Shown: positions 45,071 through 54,383 of the stretch, piece by piece
Layout of the letters: every line of letters starts with the position of its first letter
Position numbering within the stretch: the first letter of the stretch is position 1
Assembly (NCBI RefSeq): GCF_020042665.1
Contig: NZ_CP083376.1
Span: 3,508,001-3,572,000 of the forward strand
Direction of reading: 5' to 3'
DNA length: 64,000 nt
DNA from: Pseudoxanthomonas sp. X-1
Lineage (GTDB): Bacteria > Pseudomonadota > Gammaproteobacteria > Xanthomonadales > Xanthomonadaceae
The notes under the pieces: model-generated
Databases searched by the model: none
The model's input: only the letters and a program-made list of their open reading frames with translations
What the model was told of the DNA's origin: nothing
Translations under genes and position numbers: made by a program

Positions 45071-47437
45071 TTACAGGTCGAACGAACCGCCCACCGTCAC
45101 CATGAAGGTGCGGTCCTGCAGCAGCTGGTAGGTATCGGTGCCGACCGAGCGGTAGGTCGTCACGCTGGAGGCCCAGGTGAAGGCCTTGCGGTTGGCCACG
45201 TTCCACAGGTTGACCTTGATGTAGGGCTTCTTCAGCCAGCCCGCATCGGCGAAGTTCCATCCGCCATTGAGGTTGATCGTGGTGTAGCCGCCGGCATGGG
45301 CGCGGTTTTCCCAGTCGGCGTAGATGCCGCCCAGGACATTGGCGTTGGCGCTGGCCCAGAACGGCCCCTGGTCGTAGTTCACCGCGACGTAGCCCACGTT
45401 CTTGGGCGCGTTGATCATGGTCTTGCCGTCGGTGTCGTAGGTGACGCCGGCCACGGTCAGGTCGCTCTTCATCTCCGACTTGTTGTAGGCGTAGGAGGCG
45501 TAGGCGGACCAGTTGTCGTCGAACTTGTAGCTGACCTCGCCATTGATGCCGGTCACGTCGACCTTGTCCAGCGTGGTGTAGACCGAGGCCTTGCTGACCG
45601 GGTCGGTGCCGCTGACCTGCTTGTCCTTGAACTTGCTGCTGTAGATGTCGACCATCGCGCTGACCTGGTCGCCGTAGAAGCGCCAGCCCAGGTCGGCCGT
45701 CCAGGAGGACTCGGGCTTGGGCTTGATCGTGCCGCTGGGCTGGGCCAGCGCCGCGGCCGCGGCCTTGCTGTAGAAGTAGTTCAGCGCGGCGGTGTTGATC
45801 GGGGCGCGATAGGCCTGGCCGATGCCGAAGTAGAACTGGTTGCGCTCGTCGAGCTGGAACTTGACGCCGCCGGTCGGGGTGAACTTGTTGTACTTGGCCT
45901 CGCCCTCGCCGGTCACCTCGCCCAGGCTGGTACCGGTGGTCGCGATGCCCGAGTCCGGCAGATTGGTGTACCAGCCCTTGCGGTTGACCCAGGTGTAGGC
46001 GCCGCCCAGCGTCACGGTCCACTGGTCGTTGGGCGTCCAGGTGTTGGTCGCGAACAGGCGCTTGGTGTCGGTGATCGAGTAGGAACGGTAGGTCTGCAGG
46101 GCGCTGCCGTTGGGATAGGTCAGCATGTCCTCGTTGTCCTGGCCCCACAGGTTGGACGGGTCGCCGTCGATGCTGGTGGGCATCAGGTTGCGGCTCTGCT
46201 GGTTGCGCGGACGCTCGTAGAGCGCGCCGAACTCCAGGCTGTCGTTGAGGCCGAAGTCCTGCTTGAACTTGACGTGGATACCGGGGCGGTAGGTGTCGGA
46301 GGTGAACATCTGATAGACCGGCACATTGGTATCGCGCGTGTCGCCGTCCTTGTTGGCGTCGATGCCGCCGTAGGCCGATTCGTTCTGGGTGGTCCCGCTG
46401 CCGCCACCGCCGTAGCCGTAGACCATGTACGGCACCACCGACAGGTGCAGCGAGTCGGTCAGGGTGAACTCGCCGTCCAGGCTGGCGATCCAGCTGCGGA
46501 ACGGGTTGGTCTGCATCCAGGCGTAGGCGCCGGGCGCGGCCGGGTTGTAGTTGCCGTCGTAGCCGAAGTGGTAGTTCTGGTGGGCCTGGGCCTTGGTGAC
46601 GTTGCGGTAGTTGTTCTTGAACTCGCGGTTGTACTGCAGCGAGCCGGTGATCGAGTTGTCCTCGTCGATGGTCCACACCGACTTGGCGTCGACCTTGGTC
46701 ACCAGCGACTTGCCGGTGCCGCGCCATAGGCTGGTCTCGTTGTTGGAGTAGGAGATCCACGAGCGCAGCGGGCCGGTGTCGCCGGTGTTGTAGCGCAGGA
46801 AGGTGCGGTGGTAGCCGTTGCTGCCCGCGCTCTGGCTGAAATCCAGGCCGGCTTGCGCCGTCGGGTCGACGGTCACCCAGGCGATGTTGCCGCCGGCCGC
46901 GCCGATCACCGGCGAGGTCACGCTGGGATAGCCCTGCTCGACGGTGATGTCGCCCATGTTCTCGGTATCGCCGTACTCGGTGGCGTACATCTTGTAGTTG
47001 CCCGAGTCGTTGATCGGCACGCCGTTGACGGTCACGCCCACCTCATCGGGCGGATAGCCGCGCACGGAGAACTGGCCATCGTTGAGGCCGGTCACGTCGT
47101 TGGTGGCCGAGGTCGCGCCCGGGATGCTGGACAGCATCTGGGTGAAGTTGGCGCCGGGCGCGGCCTTGAGGATGGCCTCGCGGCCGATGGTGGACACGGC
47201 CTTGGGCGCGTCCTGGACCTGCATGTTGCCGCCGCCCAGCGACAGCGAGGTGCCGGTGACCTTGACCGCGTCGAGCTGGCGCGCGCGCTGGGTGGCGTTG
47301 GAATTGGTGGTATTGGAGGTGGTGGTGACGCTGCTGCGCTGCCCTGCGTCGGTGCCGGTGGCGTCCTGGGCGAAGGCGGCGCCGGCGGTCGCGTACAACG
47401 CGGCCGTGACGGCAAGGGAAAGGAGCGCTTTGTTCAT
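45071..47437 (-). CDS. TonB-dependent receptor, purine operon
   Basis: A 788-residue receptor from ATG 47437; signal peptide MNKALLSLAVTAALYATAGA. The plug contains GREAILKAAPGANFTQMLSS, FSVRGYPPDEVGVTVNGVPI and YGDTENMGDITVEQGYPSVT; the barrel ends in MVTVGGSFDL. No STN signalling domain is present. Its place between nucleoside hydrolase and NUP genes suggests it takes up nucleosides or nucleotides across the outer membrane; this is inferred from context alone. Confidence 0.9.
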   Translation of the reverse strand: MNKALLSLAVTAALYATAGAAFAQDATGTDAGQRSSVTTTSNTTNSNATQRARQLDAVKVTGTSLSLGGGNMQVQDAPKAVSTIGREAILKAAPGANFTQMLSSIPGATSATNDVTGLNDGQFSVRGYPPDEVGVTVNGVPINDSGNYKMYATEYGDTENMGDITVEQGYPSVTSPVIGAAGGNIAWVTVDPTAQAGLDFSQSAGSNGYHRTFLRYNTGDTGPLRSWISYSNNETSLWRGTGKSLVTKVDAKSVWTIDEDNSITGSLQYNREFKNNYRNVTKAQAHQNYHFGYDGNYNPAAPGAYAWMQTNPFRSWIASLDGEFTLTDSLHLSVVPYMVYGYGGGGSGTTQNESAYGGIDANKDGDTRDTNVPVYQMFTSDTYRPGIHVKFKQDFGLNDSLEFGALYERPRNQQSRNLMPTSIDGDPSNLWGQDNEDMLTYPNGSALQTYRSYSITDTKRLFATNTWTPNDQWTVTLGGAYTWVNRKGWYTNLPDSGIATTGTSLGEVTGEGEAKYNKFTPTGGVKFQLDERNQFYFGIGQAYRAPINTAALNYFYSKAAAAALAQPSGTIKPKPESSWTADLGWRFYGDQVSAMVDIYSSKFKDKQVSGTDPVSKASVYTTLDKVDVTGINGEVSYKFDDNWSAYASYAYNKSEMKSDLTVAGVTYDTDGKTMINAPKNVGYVAVNYDQGPFWASANANVLGGIYADWENRAHAGGYTTINLNGGWNFADAGWLKKPYIKVNLWNVANRKAFTWASSVTTYRSVGTDTYQLLQDRTFMVTVGGSFDL

Positions 47438-47553
47438 GTGGGGATTGCCTGTGTGGGTGAGGGTTCGAGCCAGGACATCGCCGCGCCGGCGCACGCACGC
47501 GCCGGCTGGCGTCCGGGCCGCGTCCGTGGCCCGACCGCTTGCAACTCCGGAAA

Positions 47554-48693
47554 TCAGGGCACGGCCGTGCCGACCGCGCGCGGCTGGGGCCGGGTGAGCA
47601 GGCGCGTCATCAGCGCCTCGAACCGCGGCACATCAATGCTGCGCACGACGGTCTGGCGCTGTTCGCCCAGGCCCGGCGCGTACGGCGGGCTCCAGGACAG
47701 GATGTCGCCATAGCCGGCGCCACGGTCGAGGTTGGTATCGACCATCAGTTCGTCGGATGCGGTGATCAGCGAGGGGTCCAGCCACACCGCCACGGCCAGT
47801 TCGTCCCACAGCGGGAAGCCGGTCTGGCGCGAGGCCAGCGCGCGGGCGATCGGCGTGTCGGCCGCGCGCATGCGCCCCAGGAGGTCCGGGGTGACCTCGG
47901 TGGCGGTGGACGGGTCGACCGGCACCATCACGATCTTCTTCCACGGCGCGCGCATGACGATGCTGGCGGCCTCGGGATCGAAGCGGATGTTGAACTCGCG
48001 CCGCGGCGTGTTGACGAACTCGCGCGCGAACTGCCGCGCCGCCTCGCTGTCGCGGGTCTGCCTGGGCTCCAGGCTGCCGCCCATGTAGACCAGTTCCTTG
48101 GCCAGGCTGGCGAACTGCGGGTCCAGGCGCTGGGCCAGCGCCAGGTTGGTCAGCGGCCCGGTGGCGAGGATGGTCACCTGCCCCGGATGCGCGCGCACCA
48201 TGCGCAGCAGGAACAGCGCCGCCGGTTCATCGCTGGCCTTGACCACGCTGGGATTGCCGAGCTTCAGATCGCGCACCACCTCGGGGCCGTGGTAATCCGG
48301 ATCGGCCTGGAAGTTGTCCTCGACCCAGTGCTTCATCCACACGCCCTTCCACACCAGCCTGCCGTACAGCGCTTCCCAGCGCTCGGTCTGCGCTTCGGTG
48401 TTGACCAGCGGATCGATCGCGCCCTGCACCGCCGGCACCTCGGGATGGCCGGTGATCTCCAGCATGCGCCGCGCATGCGCGGTGGCCTGGGTGGCCCAGG
48501 CGTTGCCGCTGACCGTGGTGATGCCCAGCACCTCCACGTCGGGCGCCTGCAGCGCCATCACCTGCGCCGGGGCGAAGCCGTCCAGGTCGTCGTCGAGGAT
48601 CACCAGCCGCTTCTGTCCCGCCCACGCCGACGCACTCGCGGCCAGCGACAGCAGCAGCGCGCCGCGCGCCAACACGCGTGCGAGGCGGCTCAT
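47554..48693 (-). CDS. Exported nucleoside hydrolase (inosine/uridine-preferring family)
   Basis: A 379-residue protein from ATG 48693 with a signal peptide (RVLARGALLLSLAASASAWA). The calcium-binding N-terminal motif VILDDDLDGFAPAQVMALQA matches the DTDxxxDD-type loop of nucleoside hydrolases, and VLGITTVSGNAWATQATAHA, ILATGPLTNLALAQRLDP, VYMGGSLEPR and NIRFDPEAASIVM follow the family. It hydrolyses the N-glycosidic bond giving base and ribose. The start overlaps the adenosine deaminase stop as ATGA. An export signal is unusual for this normally cytoplasmic family. Confidence 0.9.
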   Translation of the reverse strand: MSRLARVLARGALLLSLAASASAWAGQKRLVILDDDLDGFAPAQVMALQAPDVEVLGITTVSGNAWATQATAHARRMLEITGHPEVPAVQGAIDPLVNTEAQTERWEALYGRLVWKGVWMKHWVEDNFQADPDYHGPEVVRDLKLGNPSVVKASDEPAALFLLRMVRAHPGQVTILATGPLTNLALAQRLDPQFASLAKELVYMGGSLEPRQTRDSEAARQFAREFVNTPRREFNIRFDPEAASIVMRAPWKKIVMVPVDPSTATEVTPDLLGRMRAADTPIARALASRQTGFPLWDELAVAVWLDPSLITASDELMVDTNLDRGAGYGDILSWSPPYAPGLGEQRQTVVRSIDVPRFEALMTRLLTRPQPRAVGTAVP

Positions 48694-50237
48694 CGGCGCG
48701 CCTCGGCCAGCTGCTGGGTTTCGAAGGCGACGAAGTCGCGCTCCAGCTGCCACTGCAGACGCGCCTTCTCGCTGCCCTCGAGCAGCGCCTTGCAGCGCGC
48801 CGCCTCGCTGCCGGACGCCAGCGAGGCGGCGCAAGCGGCCGCAGGCGTGCGGCCATCCGCATCCCACAGGCTCTGGCCCGGCGCGAAGGAATAGGTCAGC
48901 CCGTTGCGCGCAACCTGCTTGAGCGTGGCGTAATCCAGGCCCTGCTCGGCCACGGCGCGCTGGTATTCGTGGGTCATGTCGCTGCGCGAGACGCCCTCGT
49001 CGTCCGTGGACAGCACCACCGGCACGCCCGCGGCCAGGTACATCGGCAGCGGATGGTCGCTGCCCTTGACCCCGAGGATCACGTCGTTGCTGGTCAGGTT
49101 GATCTCCACCGCCACGTGCTGGGCCTTCATCTGCCGCAGCAGTCCGGCGGCATCGTCCTCGTAGCCGATGTCCACGCCGTGGCCGATGCGCCTGGCACCG
49201 GCGGCCACCGCATCGCGGATGTGGAAGCGCAGGTCCGCCGGCGGCACCAGGCCCAGGCTGAGTTCGCCCGCGTGCAGGGTCAGCGGCACTTGCGGGTAGC
49301 GCGCGGACAGCAGCTTGAACATCGCCATGTGCAGGCGGTAGTCGCGCAGCGCGACCGGGTTGTCCTCCGGCGCGACGATGTTGACCCCGGCGTAGCGCTG
49401 CGGATCGGCCTGCACCACCGCATAGCCCATCAGCATCTGTCCGAACACCACCGGCGCCGGCAGCGTGCGCAGCGCGTACGGCACGTAGCGATAGCGCACG
49501 CCGCAGCCGATGCTGGCATCGGCCTGCCCGCAGCGCAGCAGCTGGGCCACGCGCGCATCGAGCGCGGCGGTGTCGGCCCTGGCCGCCTCGACCAGGGCCG
49601 GCAGCTGCGCCTGCAGCGGCGCCAGGTTTGCGGCCAGGTCGTCGGTGTTCCATTCCAGCGCGCCGGCGCGCTTGCCGAGCTCGGCCGACTGCGCGGGATT
49701 GGCGATCAGTTCGACGTAGCTCACGCGGTCGCGGGCGGCCTGCTCCAGCGTCGCGGCGATCGCGTCGGGGCGCCGCGCCTGCGAACTGCCGAAGCGGCCG
49801 AAGGTGCTGAAGAACTGGTCGTGTCCCGAGGCCGCCGCGTTGCCCTGCACGAAGTTGCGCATCGACAGCGCATCGACCGTGGCGGAGAAGAACGCCGCAT
49901 CGCGCGCGGCCAGGCCGCGTGCCGGCACCGCGCCCTCGCCGCACGGCGGCGGCAGCAGCTGATGGGTATCGCGGGCGATGCAGCCCTGGTCCTCGTCGGC
50001 CCAGCGCAGGAAATCCTCGGCGTAGTTGCTGCCACCCACATGGTTGTGCAGGTCCGCGCCCTTGGGCATGGCCTGCAGGAAGGCGCGCAGCTGCGGGCCG
50101 TTGCCCGCCACGCGCTGCATCAGCGCGGCCACCTTCGCCTCGCGCGCAGCGGCCGCGCCGCCGCCATCGGCCGCCCAGGCCTGGCCGACCAGCGCCACAC
50201 AGGCGATCACGCCCCAGATTGTTCGACTTCCCACCAC
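48690..50237 (-). CDS. Exported adenosine deaminase
   Basis: A 515-residue deaminase. The start is uncertain: no ATG lies before the signal peptide; GTG codons at 50243, 50237 and 50234 are possible and 50237 has AAGGGGAG with 8-nt spacing. The export signal is VVGSRTIWGVIACVALVGQA. Metal and catalytic motifs: MPKGADLHNHVGGS (His-x-His), LTLHAGELSLG, ARRIGHGVDIGYEDD and VVLSTDDEGVSRSDMTHEY. It converts adenosine to inosine, most likely in the periplasm. At over 480 mature residues it is longer than cytoplasmic Add, closer to secreted ADGF-type enzymes. It is coupled to the nucleoside hydrolase. Confidence 0.9.
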   Translation of the reverse strand: MVGSRTIWGVIACVALVGQAWAADGGGAAAAREAKVAALMQRVAGNGPQLRAFLQAMPKGADLHNHVGGSNYAEDFLRWADEDQGCIARDTHQLLPPPCGEGAVPARGLAARDAAFFSATVDALSMRNFVQGNAAASGHDQFFSTFGRFGSSQARRPDAIAATLEQAARDRVSYVELIANPAQSAELGKRAGALEWNTDDLAANLAPLQAQLPALVEAARADTAALDARVAQLLRCGQADASIGCGVRYRYVPYALRTLPAPVVFGQMLMGYAVVQADPQRYAGVNIVAPEDNPVALRDYRLHMAMFKLLSARYPQVPLTLHAGELSLGLVPPADLRFHIRDAVAAGARRIGHGVDIGYEDDAAGLLRQMKAQHVAVEINLTSNDVILGVKGSDHPLPMYLAAGVPVVLSTDDEGVSRSDMTHEYQRAVAEQGLDYATLKQVARNGLTYSFAPGQSLWDADGRTPAAACAASLASGSEAARCKALLEGSEKARLQWQLERDFVAFETQQLAEARR

Positions 50238-50292
50238 GTGCACGACTCCCCTTGCCAAAACGTCTTGCGAAATCCCCACCGCCCGCGTCGCG

Positions 50293-51594
50293 CTACAGCG
50301 CGTAACGCAGCACGAACAGCGCCGCGACCACCCAGGTCGCCACGTGCACGCCGCGCCAGCGCCCGGTGCCGAGCTTGAGCAGTGCATAGCTGACGAAGCC
50401 CAGCGCCAGGCCGTTGGCGATGGAATAGGTGAAGGGCATGCCCAGCGCCGCCAGGCTGGCCGGCATGGCCTCGGTGACATCGCTCCAGTCCAGGTGGACC
50501 AGCTCGCGCAGCATCAGCCCGGCCACGTAGATCAGCGCCGGCGCGGTCGCATAGGCCGGCACCATCGCGGCCAGCGGCGAGAACAGCAGCGCCAGCAGGA
50601 ACAGCGCCGCCACCGTCAGCGCGGTCAACCCGGTGCGGCCGCCGGCCTGCACGCCGGCGGCGCTTTCCACGTAGGCGGTGGTGCTGGAGGTGCCCAGCAG
50701 CGAGCCGGCCAGGATCGCGGTGCTGTCGGCCACCAGCGCGCGGTCGAAGCGCCTGCGCTGGTCCGGGCGATCCAGCAGCCCGGCGCGCTGGGCCACGCCG
50801 GCCAGCGTGCCGGTGGCGTCGAACATCTCCACCAGCAGGAACACCAGCAGCACGTGCAGCAGCGCGGCCACGCCGCCGTGCTGGCTCAGCGCGCCGGCGA
50901 TGTCCAGTTTCAGGAAGGTCGGCGCCAGGCTCGGCGGCCACGCCATCAGCCCGGCGTAATGCACCTTGCCCAGGGCCAGGCCGGCGGCGGTCACCACCAG
51001 GATGCCGATCAGGATCGCCCCGCGCACCCGCAGCGCGTCCAGGATGCCGATCAGCATCAGCCCGGCCAGCGCCAGCAGCGGCTCGGCCTGGTGCAGGTCG
51101 CCCAGGGTCACCAGCGTGGCAGGGCTGTCCACCACCAGGCCCGCGCCCTGCAGGCCGATGAAGGCCAGGAACAGGCCGATGCCTGCGGCGATGCCGCTGC
51201 GCAGCGACAGCGGGATGCCATCGACCAGCCAGCGCCGCGCGCCGGTCAGGGTCAGCAGCACGAACAGGCAGCCGGACAGGAACACCAGCCCCAGCGCCTG
51301 CGGCCAGGGGTAGCCCATCGTGCCGACCACGGTGAAGGCGAAGAACGCGTTGAGTCCCATGCCGGGCGCCAGGCCGATCGGCCAGTTGGCCAGCAGCCCC
51401 ATCAGCGCCGATCCCAGCGCCGCGGCCAGGCAGGTGGCGACGAACACCGCGCCCTTGTCCATGCCCGCCGCGCCGAGGATGTCCGGGTTGACGAAGACGA
51501 TGTAGGCCATCGTCAGGAAGGTCGTGGCCCCGGCCAGCAGTTCGGTGCGCACCGTGCTGCCGTTGCCGGCCAGATCGAAGCCGCGGCCCCTCAT
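50293..51594 (-). CDS. NCS2-family purine permease (AzgA/PbuG-type)
   Basis: A 433-residue inner-membrane permease from ATG 51594 (MRGRGFDLAGNGSTVRTELL). Signature regions are LAGATTFLTMAYIVFVNPDI, IGLAPGMGLNAFFAFTVVGT, LLVFLLVEMFDATGTLAGVA and LLGTSSTTAYVESAAGVQAG, all typical of hypoxanthine/guanine/adenine permeases. It heads the purine operon and would bring in the base released outside the cytoplasm. Upstream lies a 527-base non-coding stretch. Confidence 0.92.
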   Translation of the reverse strand: MRGRGFDLAGNGSTVRTELLAGATTFLTMAYIVFVNPDILGAAGMDKGAVFVATCLAAALGSALMGLLANWPIGLAPGMGLNAFFAFTVVGTMGYPWPQALGLVFLSGCLFVLLTLTGARRWLVDGIPLSLRSGIAAGIGLFLAFIGLQGAGLVVDSPATLVTLGDLHQAEPLLALAGLMLIGILDALRVRGAILIGILVVTAAGLALGKVHYAGLMAWPPSLAPTFLKLDIAGALSQHGGVAALLHVLLVFLLVEMFDATGTLAGVAQRAGLLDRPDQRRRFDRALVADSTAILAGSLLGTSSTTAYVESAAGVQAGGRTGLTALTVAALFLLALLFSPLAAMVPAYATAPALIYVAGLMLRELVHLDWSDVTEAMPASLAALGMPFTYSIANGLALGFVSYALLKLGTGRWRGVHVATWVVAALFVLRYAL

Positions 51595-52121
51595 CGGCGG
51601 GCGCCCCGTGCGGGAGCGGGCGACGAGGCAATGGCGGCGGGCTGCAATCGGGGCATGAGCGGTCCGGTGGCGGAGGGTGTGCGGCTTGGGCGGCATCGCG
51701 ACGCGGACGCTGCACGGCGCGGATCACGGCACGGGCGGTATTCCCGCGCTGGACCCGGCGCGCGGCCGGCCAGCCGATGCTGCAGAGCAACACGATCTTT
51801 TCACACGGAACTTACAGATTTGCAAGCCATCGAACGTCACGGTGTGTGACCGATGGGCGATATTTCCGCCTTATCTGGAGCGGCGGGTGGGGTCGCCCCT
51901 GCCGCGAGGGCCGAAGGTCGGCGCCTCTCTCGCATCCGGCGAAAGTCCCTGGATCCCGCGTTCGCGGGAATGACGGGAGGGAGTTCTTCGCGGCTTCCCC
52001 GGCTGCTTCCATGCCGCAGGATCCGCCCCCTCCCTTCGCGCGGCGAAGGGAAGGGCTGGGGAGGGGTTGGCTTTCAGGCTTGGGGCTGCGGGCGAACCCT
52101 GAGCGCCAGCCTCCCGCCCCC
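51595..52121. other. Non-coding stretch between purine operon and phosphodiesterase gene
   Basis: It contains the likely purine operon promoter region (AT-richer segment 51785-51850), a REP palindrome at 51954-51969 and a hairpin CCCTTCGC-GCG-GCGAAGGG at 52032-52050. No domain-bearing open frame is seen. Confidence 0.5.
51954..51969. repeat. REP palindrome, TCCCGCG type
   Basis: TCCCGCG-TT-CGCGGGA followed by ATGACGG. Perfect 7-bp arms. Confidence 0.75.
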
Positions 52122-53141
52122 TCAGGGCAGCGGCAGCGTCTGCCCCTGGTCCGGCAACACGAACGCGACGCCCTGGCGGTTGCCCGCCTCCAGCTCGGCC
52201 CGCACCAGCGCGCGCGGATCGCGCCCCCGCACCAGGCTCGGCTTGATGTGTCCCACCAGCACCGGCAGTCCCTTCAGCGGCGCGGAGCCCCCGGCCGCGG
52301 CGGCCAGCGCGTCCAGCTCGCGCAGCAGCCAGGCCGGGGTGAGATGGCCGAATAGCTGCGCATCGGGCACGTCGTCCGGGAACGAGGCCTCGATCAGCAT
52401 CCCCTTGAGCGCGTGCCGGCGCACCAGCGGCGCCAGCACCTGCCAGATGTCCGCCAGCCGATGCTGGCCGCCGGACAGCGCATCGGGCCCGGTATCGCCG
52501 AAGTAGGCGAAGTAGGCATCGCCGCTGCGCACCAGCAGCATAGTCGAGGTCAGGCGGTCGTGCCAGAGCGGATAGGCGCAGGCCGACAGCGCGGTGCCGG
52601 GCACATCGAACCACTGCCCCGGCACGGCCTCGGTCAGTGCGTAGCGGCCCAGCGCCGGCGCCGGCCCGCGGTCGGCGAAGTTGGGCCAGGCCTGCCAGTT
52701 GAAGTAGTCGGCGCTCAGCGTCTCCAGCGTCGGCGCCAGCCCGTAGATCGGCTTGTGGCCGGCGTCGTCGGTGGCCGCGACCAGCAGCCCGCCGACATGG
52801 TCCAGATGCGCATGGCTGACGAAGGTGCCGGCGATCAGGTTGCGCAGGACATTCCCCTGCGGCGTGAGCCCGGCGGCCGGCAACGCATCGGCGAACGCAC
52901 CCTGCCGCAGCGCGCGGGCGATGCCCGGCAGCACGGTGCCGGCATCCAGCGCCAGATAGCGCGTGTCGCCCTTGGCGCGGATCAGATAGGACGACAGGTT
53001 GCCCTCGTCCAGCCCGCCCTCGACCCCAAGCGCCACCAGCTCGAATCCCGCGTCCTTCGGCGCGGCCAGCGCGAGGCTGGCCGGCAGTACCAGCGCCAGC
53101 AGGCCAATGCGGAAGAGCGTACGAAGACGGGCGATGGACAT
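52122..53141 (-). CDS. Class II cyclic-nucleotide phosphodiesterase (metallo-beta-lactamase fold), exported
   Basis: A 339-residue protein from ATG 53141 with a signal peptide (LFRIGLLALVLPASLALAAP). The zinc site is SHAHLDHVGGL, followed by YPLWHDRLTSTMLL, AYFAYFGDTGPDAL, GMLIEASFPDD, GHLTPAWLLREL and LVGHIKPSLV, the order seen in PDEase_II proteins such as yeast PDE1 and Vibrio periplasmic CpdP. It should convert cyclic AMP/GMP to the 5'-nucleotide in the periplasm. It is separate from the purine operon but same strand and functionally adjacent. Confidence 0.88.
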   Translation of the reverse strand: MSIARLRTLFRIGLLALVLPASLALAAPKDAGFELVALGVEGGLDEGNLSSYLIRAKGDTRYLALDAGTVLPGIARALRQGAFADALPAAGLTPQGNVLRNLIAGTFVSHAHLDHVGGLLVAATDDAGHKPIYGLAPTLETLSADYFNWQAWPNFADRGPAPALGRYALTEAVPGQWFDVPGTALSACAYPLWHDRLTSTMLLVRSGDAYFAYFGDTGPDALSGGQHRLADIWQVLAPLVRRHALKGMLIEASFPDDVPDAQLFGHLTPAWLLRELDALAAAAGGSAPLKGLPVLVGHIKPSLVRGRDPRALVRAELEAGNRQGVAFVLPDQGQTLPLP

Positions 53142-53237
53142 CGGCAAACCCTGGCAGGTGGGGCGGCCAGTCTACGGGCGCTTTCCCGCAGGCCGCGGGC
53201 TAAGATGTCGCCCCGGACACAAGGACGATCACGCGGC

Positions 53238-53744
53238 GTGCTGGAAGAACACACCCTGGAAGGCGCTGCGCGCCCCTCGAACACGCCGCTGCTGGTCCGC
53301 CTGACCTCGCCGGTGCACTTCCTGCTCGCCTTCGGTGTCGCCGCGCTGGCCCAGCGCGTGTTGGCCCTGCCGCTGCCGCAGGATGGCGCATTGCTCGCGA
53401 TGCAGTGGGCGGGCTCGCTGCTGGCCCTGGCCGCGCTGGGCCTGTCGCTGTGGTGCTTCGCGCTGTTCGCCACGCGCCGCACCACCCTCCTGCCCGGCAG
53501 CCAGCCCTCGTCCCTGGTGGAGCGCGGACCCTACCGCCTCACCCGCAACCCGATGTACGTCAGCCTGCTGGGCAGCTATGTCGGCCTGGCTGGCTATCTG
53601 GTCGTGCCCTGGGCACTGGTCCTGCTGCCGCTGCCGTGGCTGGCGCTGCAGCGGGTGGTGATCCCGTTCGAGGAAGCGCGCCTGCGCGCCGAGTTCGGCG
53701 GCGCCTACGAGCGCTACTGCGCGCGCGTGCGGCGCTGGCTGTAG
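53238..53744 (+). CDS. Isoprenylcysteine methyltransferase-like (PEMT/ICMT) membrane protein
   Basis: A 168-residue integral membrane protein; the start is probably the GTG at 53238 (VLEEHTLEGAARPSNTPLLV), with AAGGA 12 bases upstream. Four hydrophobic segments are seen. The C-terminal half has the SAM-binding signature of the family: SLVERGPYRLTRNPMYVSLL, GYLVVPWALVLLPLPWLALQ and FEEARLRAEFGGAYERYCAR. Members methylate isoprenylcysteine, phospholipids or unknown acceptors; the bacterial acceptor is unknown. coaE follows 11 bases later. Confidence 0.82.
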   Translation: MLEEHTLEGAARPSNTPLLVRLTSPVHFLLAFGVAALAQRVLALPLPQDGALLAMQWAGSLLALAALGLSLWCFALFATRRTTLLPGSQPSSLVERGPYRLTRNPMYVSLLGSYVGLAGYLVVPWALVLLPLPWLALQRVVIPFEEARLRAEFGGAYERYCARVRRWL

Positions 53745-53755
53745 CCTTTGCCGCC

Positions 53756-54367
53756 ATGAGCCAGACCTGCATCGGCCTCACCGGCGGCATCGCCTCGGGC
53801 AAGAGCGCGCTCGAACGCGCCTTCACCGCGCGCGGCATCGTGGTGGCCGACGCCGACCGCATCGCGCGCGAGGTGGTCGAACCCGGCACGCCGGCGCTGG
53901 CCGCCATCGTGGCGCAGTTCGGCGCGGAGGTGCTCGACGCGCAGGCCGGGCTGGACCGCGCGGCGATGCGCCGGCGCGTGTTCGAGGACGACGGCGCGCG
54001 CCAGGCGCTGGAAGCCATCGTCCATCCGGCCGTGCGCGCGGCGCTGGAGGCGCGGTGCCGCGCCGCCGCCAGTCCCTATGCGGTGGCGATGATCCCGCTG
54101 CTGGCCGAAGGCGGCGGCCGCGAGCGCTACCCGTGGCTGCAACGCATCTGCGTGGTCACCGCGCCGCTGGCGGTGCGCATGGCGCGGCTGCTGTCGCGCG
54201 ACGGCATCGATCAGGCGCTGGCGCAGCGCATGATCGATGCCCAGGCCAGCGACGCCCAGCGCCTGGCCATCGCCGACGACATCGTGCGCAACGACGGCAG
54301 CCTGGAGGACATCGACCGGGCCGTGGCCGAACTGGACGCGCGCTACCGCCTGCTCGCCGGCGCCTGA
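53756..54367 (+). CDS. coaE: Dephospho-CoA kinase
   Basis: A 203-residue CoaE. P-loop IGLTGGIASGKSALERAF, then VVADADRIAREVVEPG, AIVHPAVRAALEAR, AMIPLLAEGGGRERYPWLQR and VRMARLLSRDGIDQALAQRM. It phosphorylates dephospho-CoA in the last step of CoA synthesis. In many xanthomonads coaE follows pilD; here the upstream gene is a membrane methyltransferase. It converges on the Nudix gene with 16 bases between stops. Confidence 0.95.
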   Translation: MSQTCIGLTGGIASGKSALERAFTARGIVVADADRIAREVVEPGTPALAAIVAQFGAEVLDAQAGLDRAAMRRRVFEDDGARQALEAIVHPAVRAALEARCRAAASPYAVAMIPLLAEGGGRERYPWLQRICVVTAPLAVRMARLLSRDGIDQALAQRMIDAQASDAQRLAIADDIVRNDGSLEDIDRAVAELDARYRLLAGA

Positions 54368-54383
54368 GCGCCGCACAAGGAAT

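Noticed and set aside
48694-49944. Upstream extension of the nucleoside hydrolase frame
   Set aside because: It lies over the adenosine deaminase gene in another frame; the signal peptide at 48693 marks the true start.
51795-51825. Minus-strand TTGCAA...GAAAAG as purine operon promoter
   Set aside because: The -10 match is poor (three of six) and no regulator site supports it.
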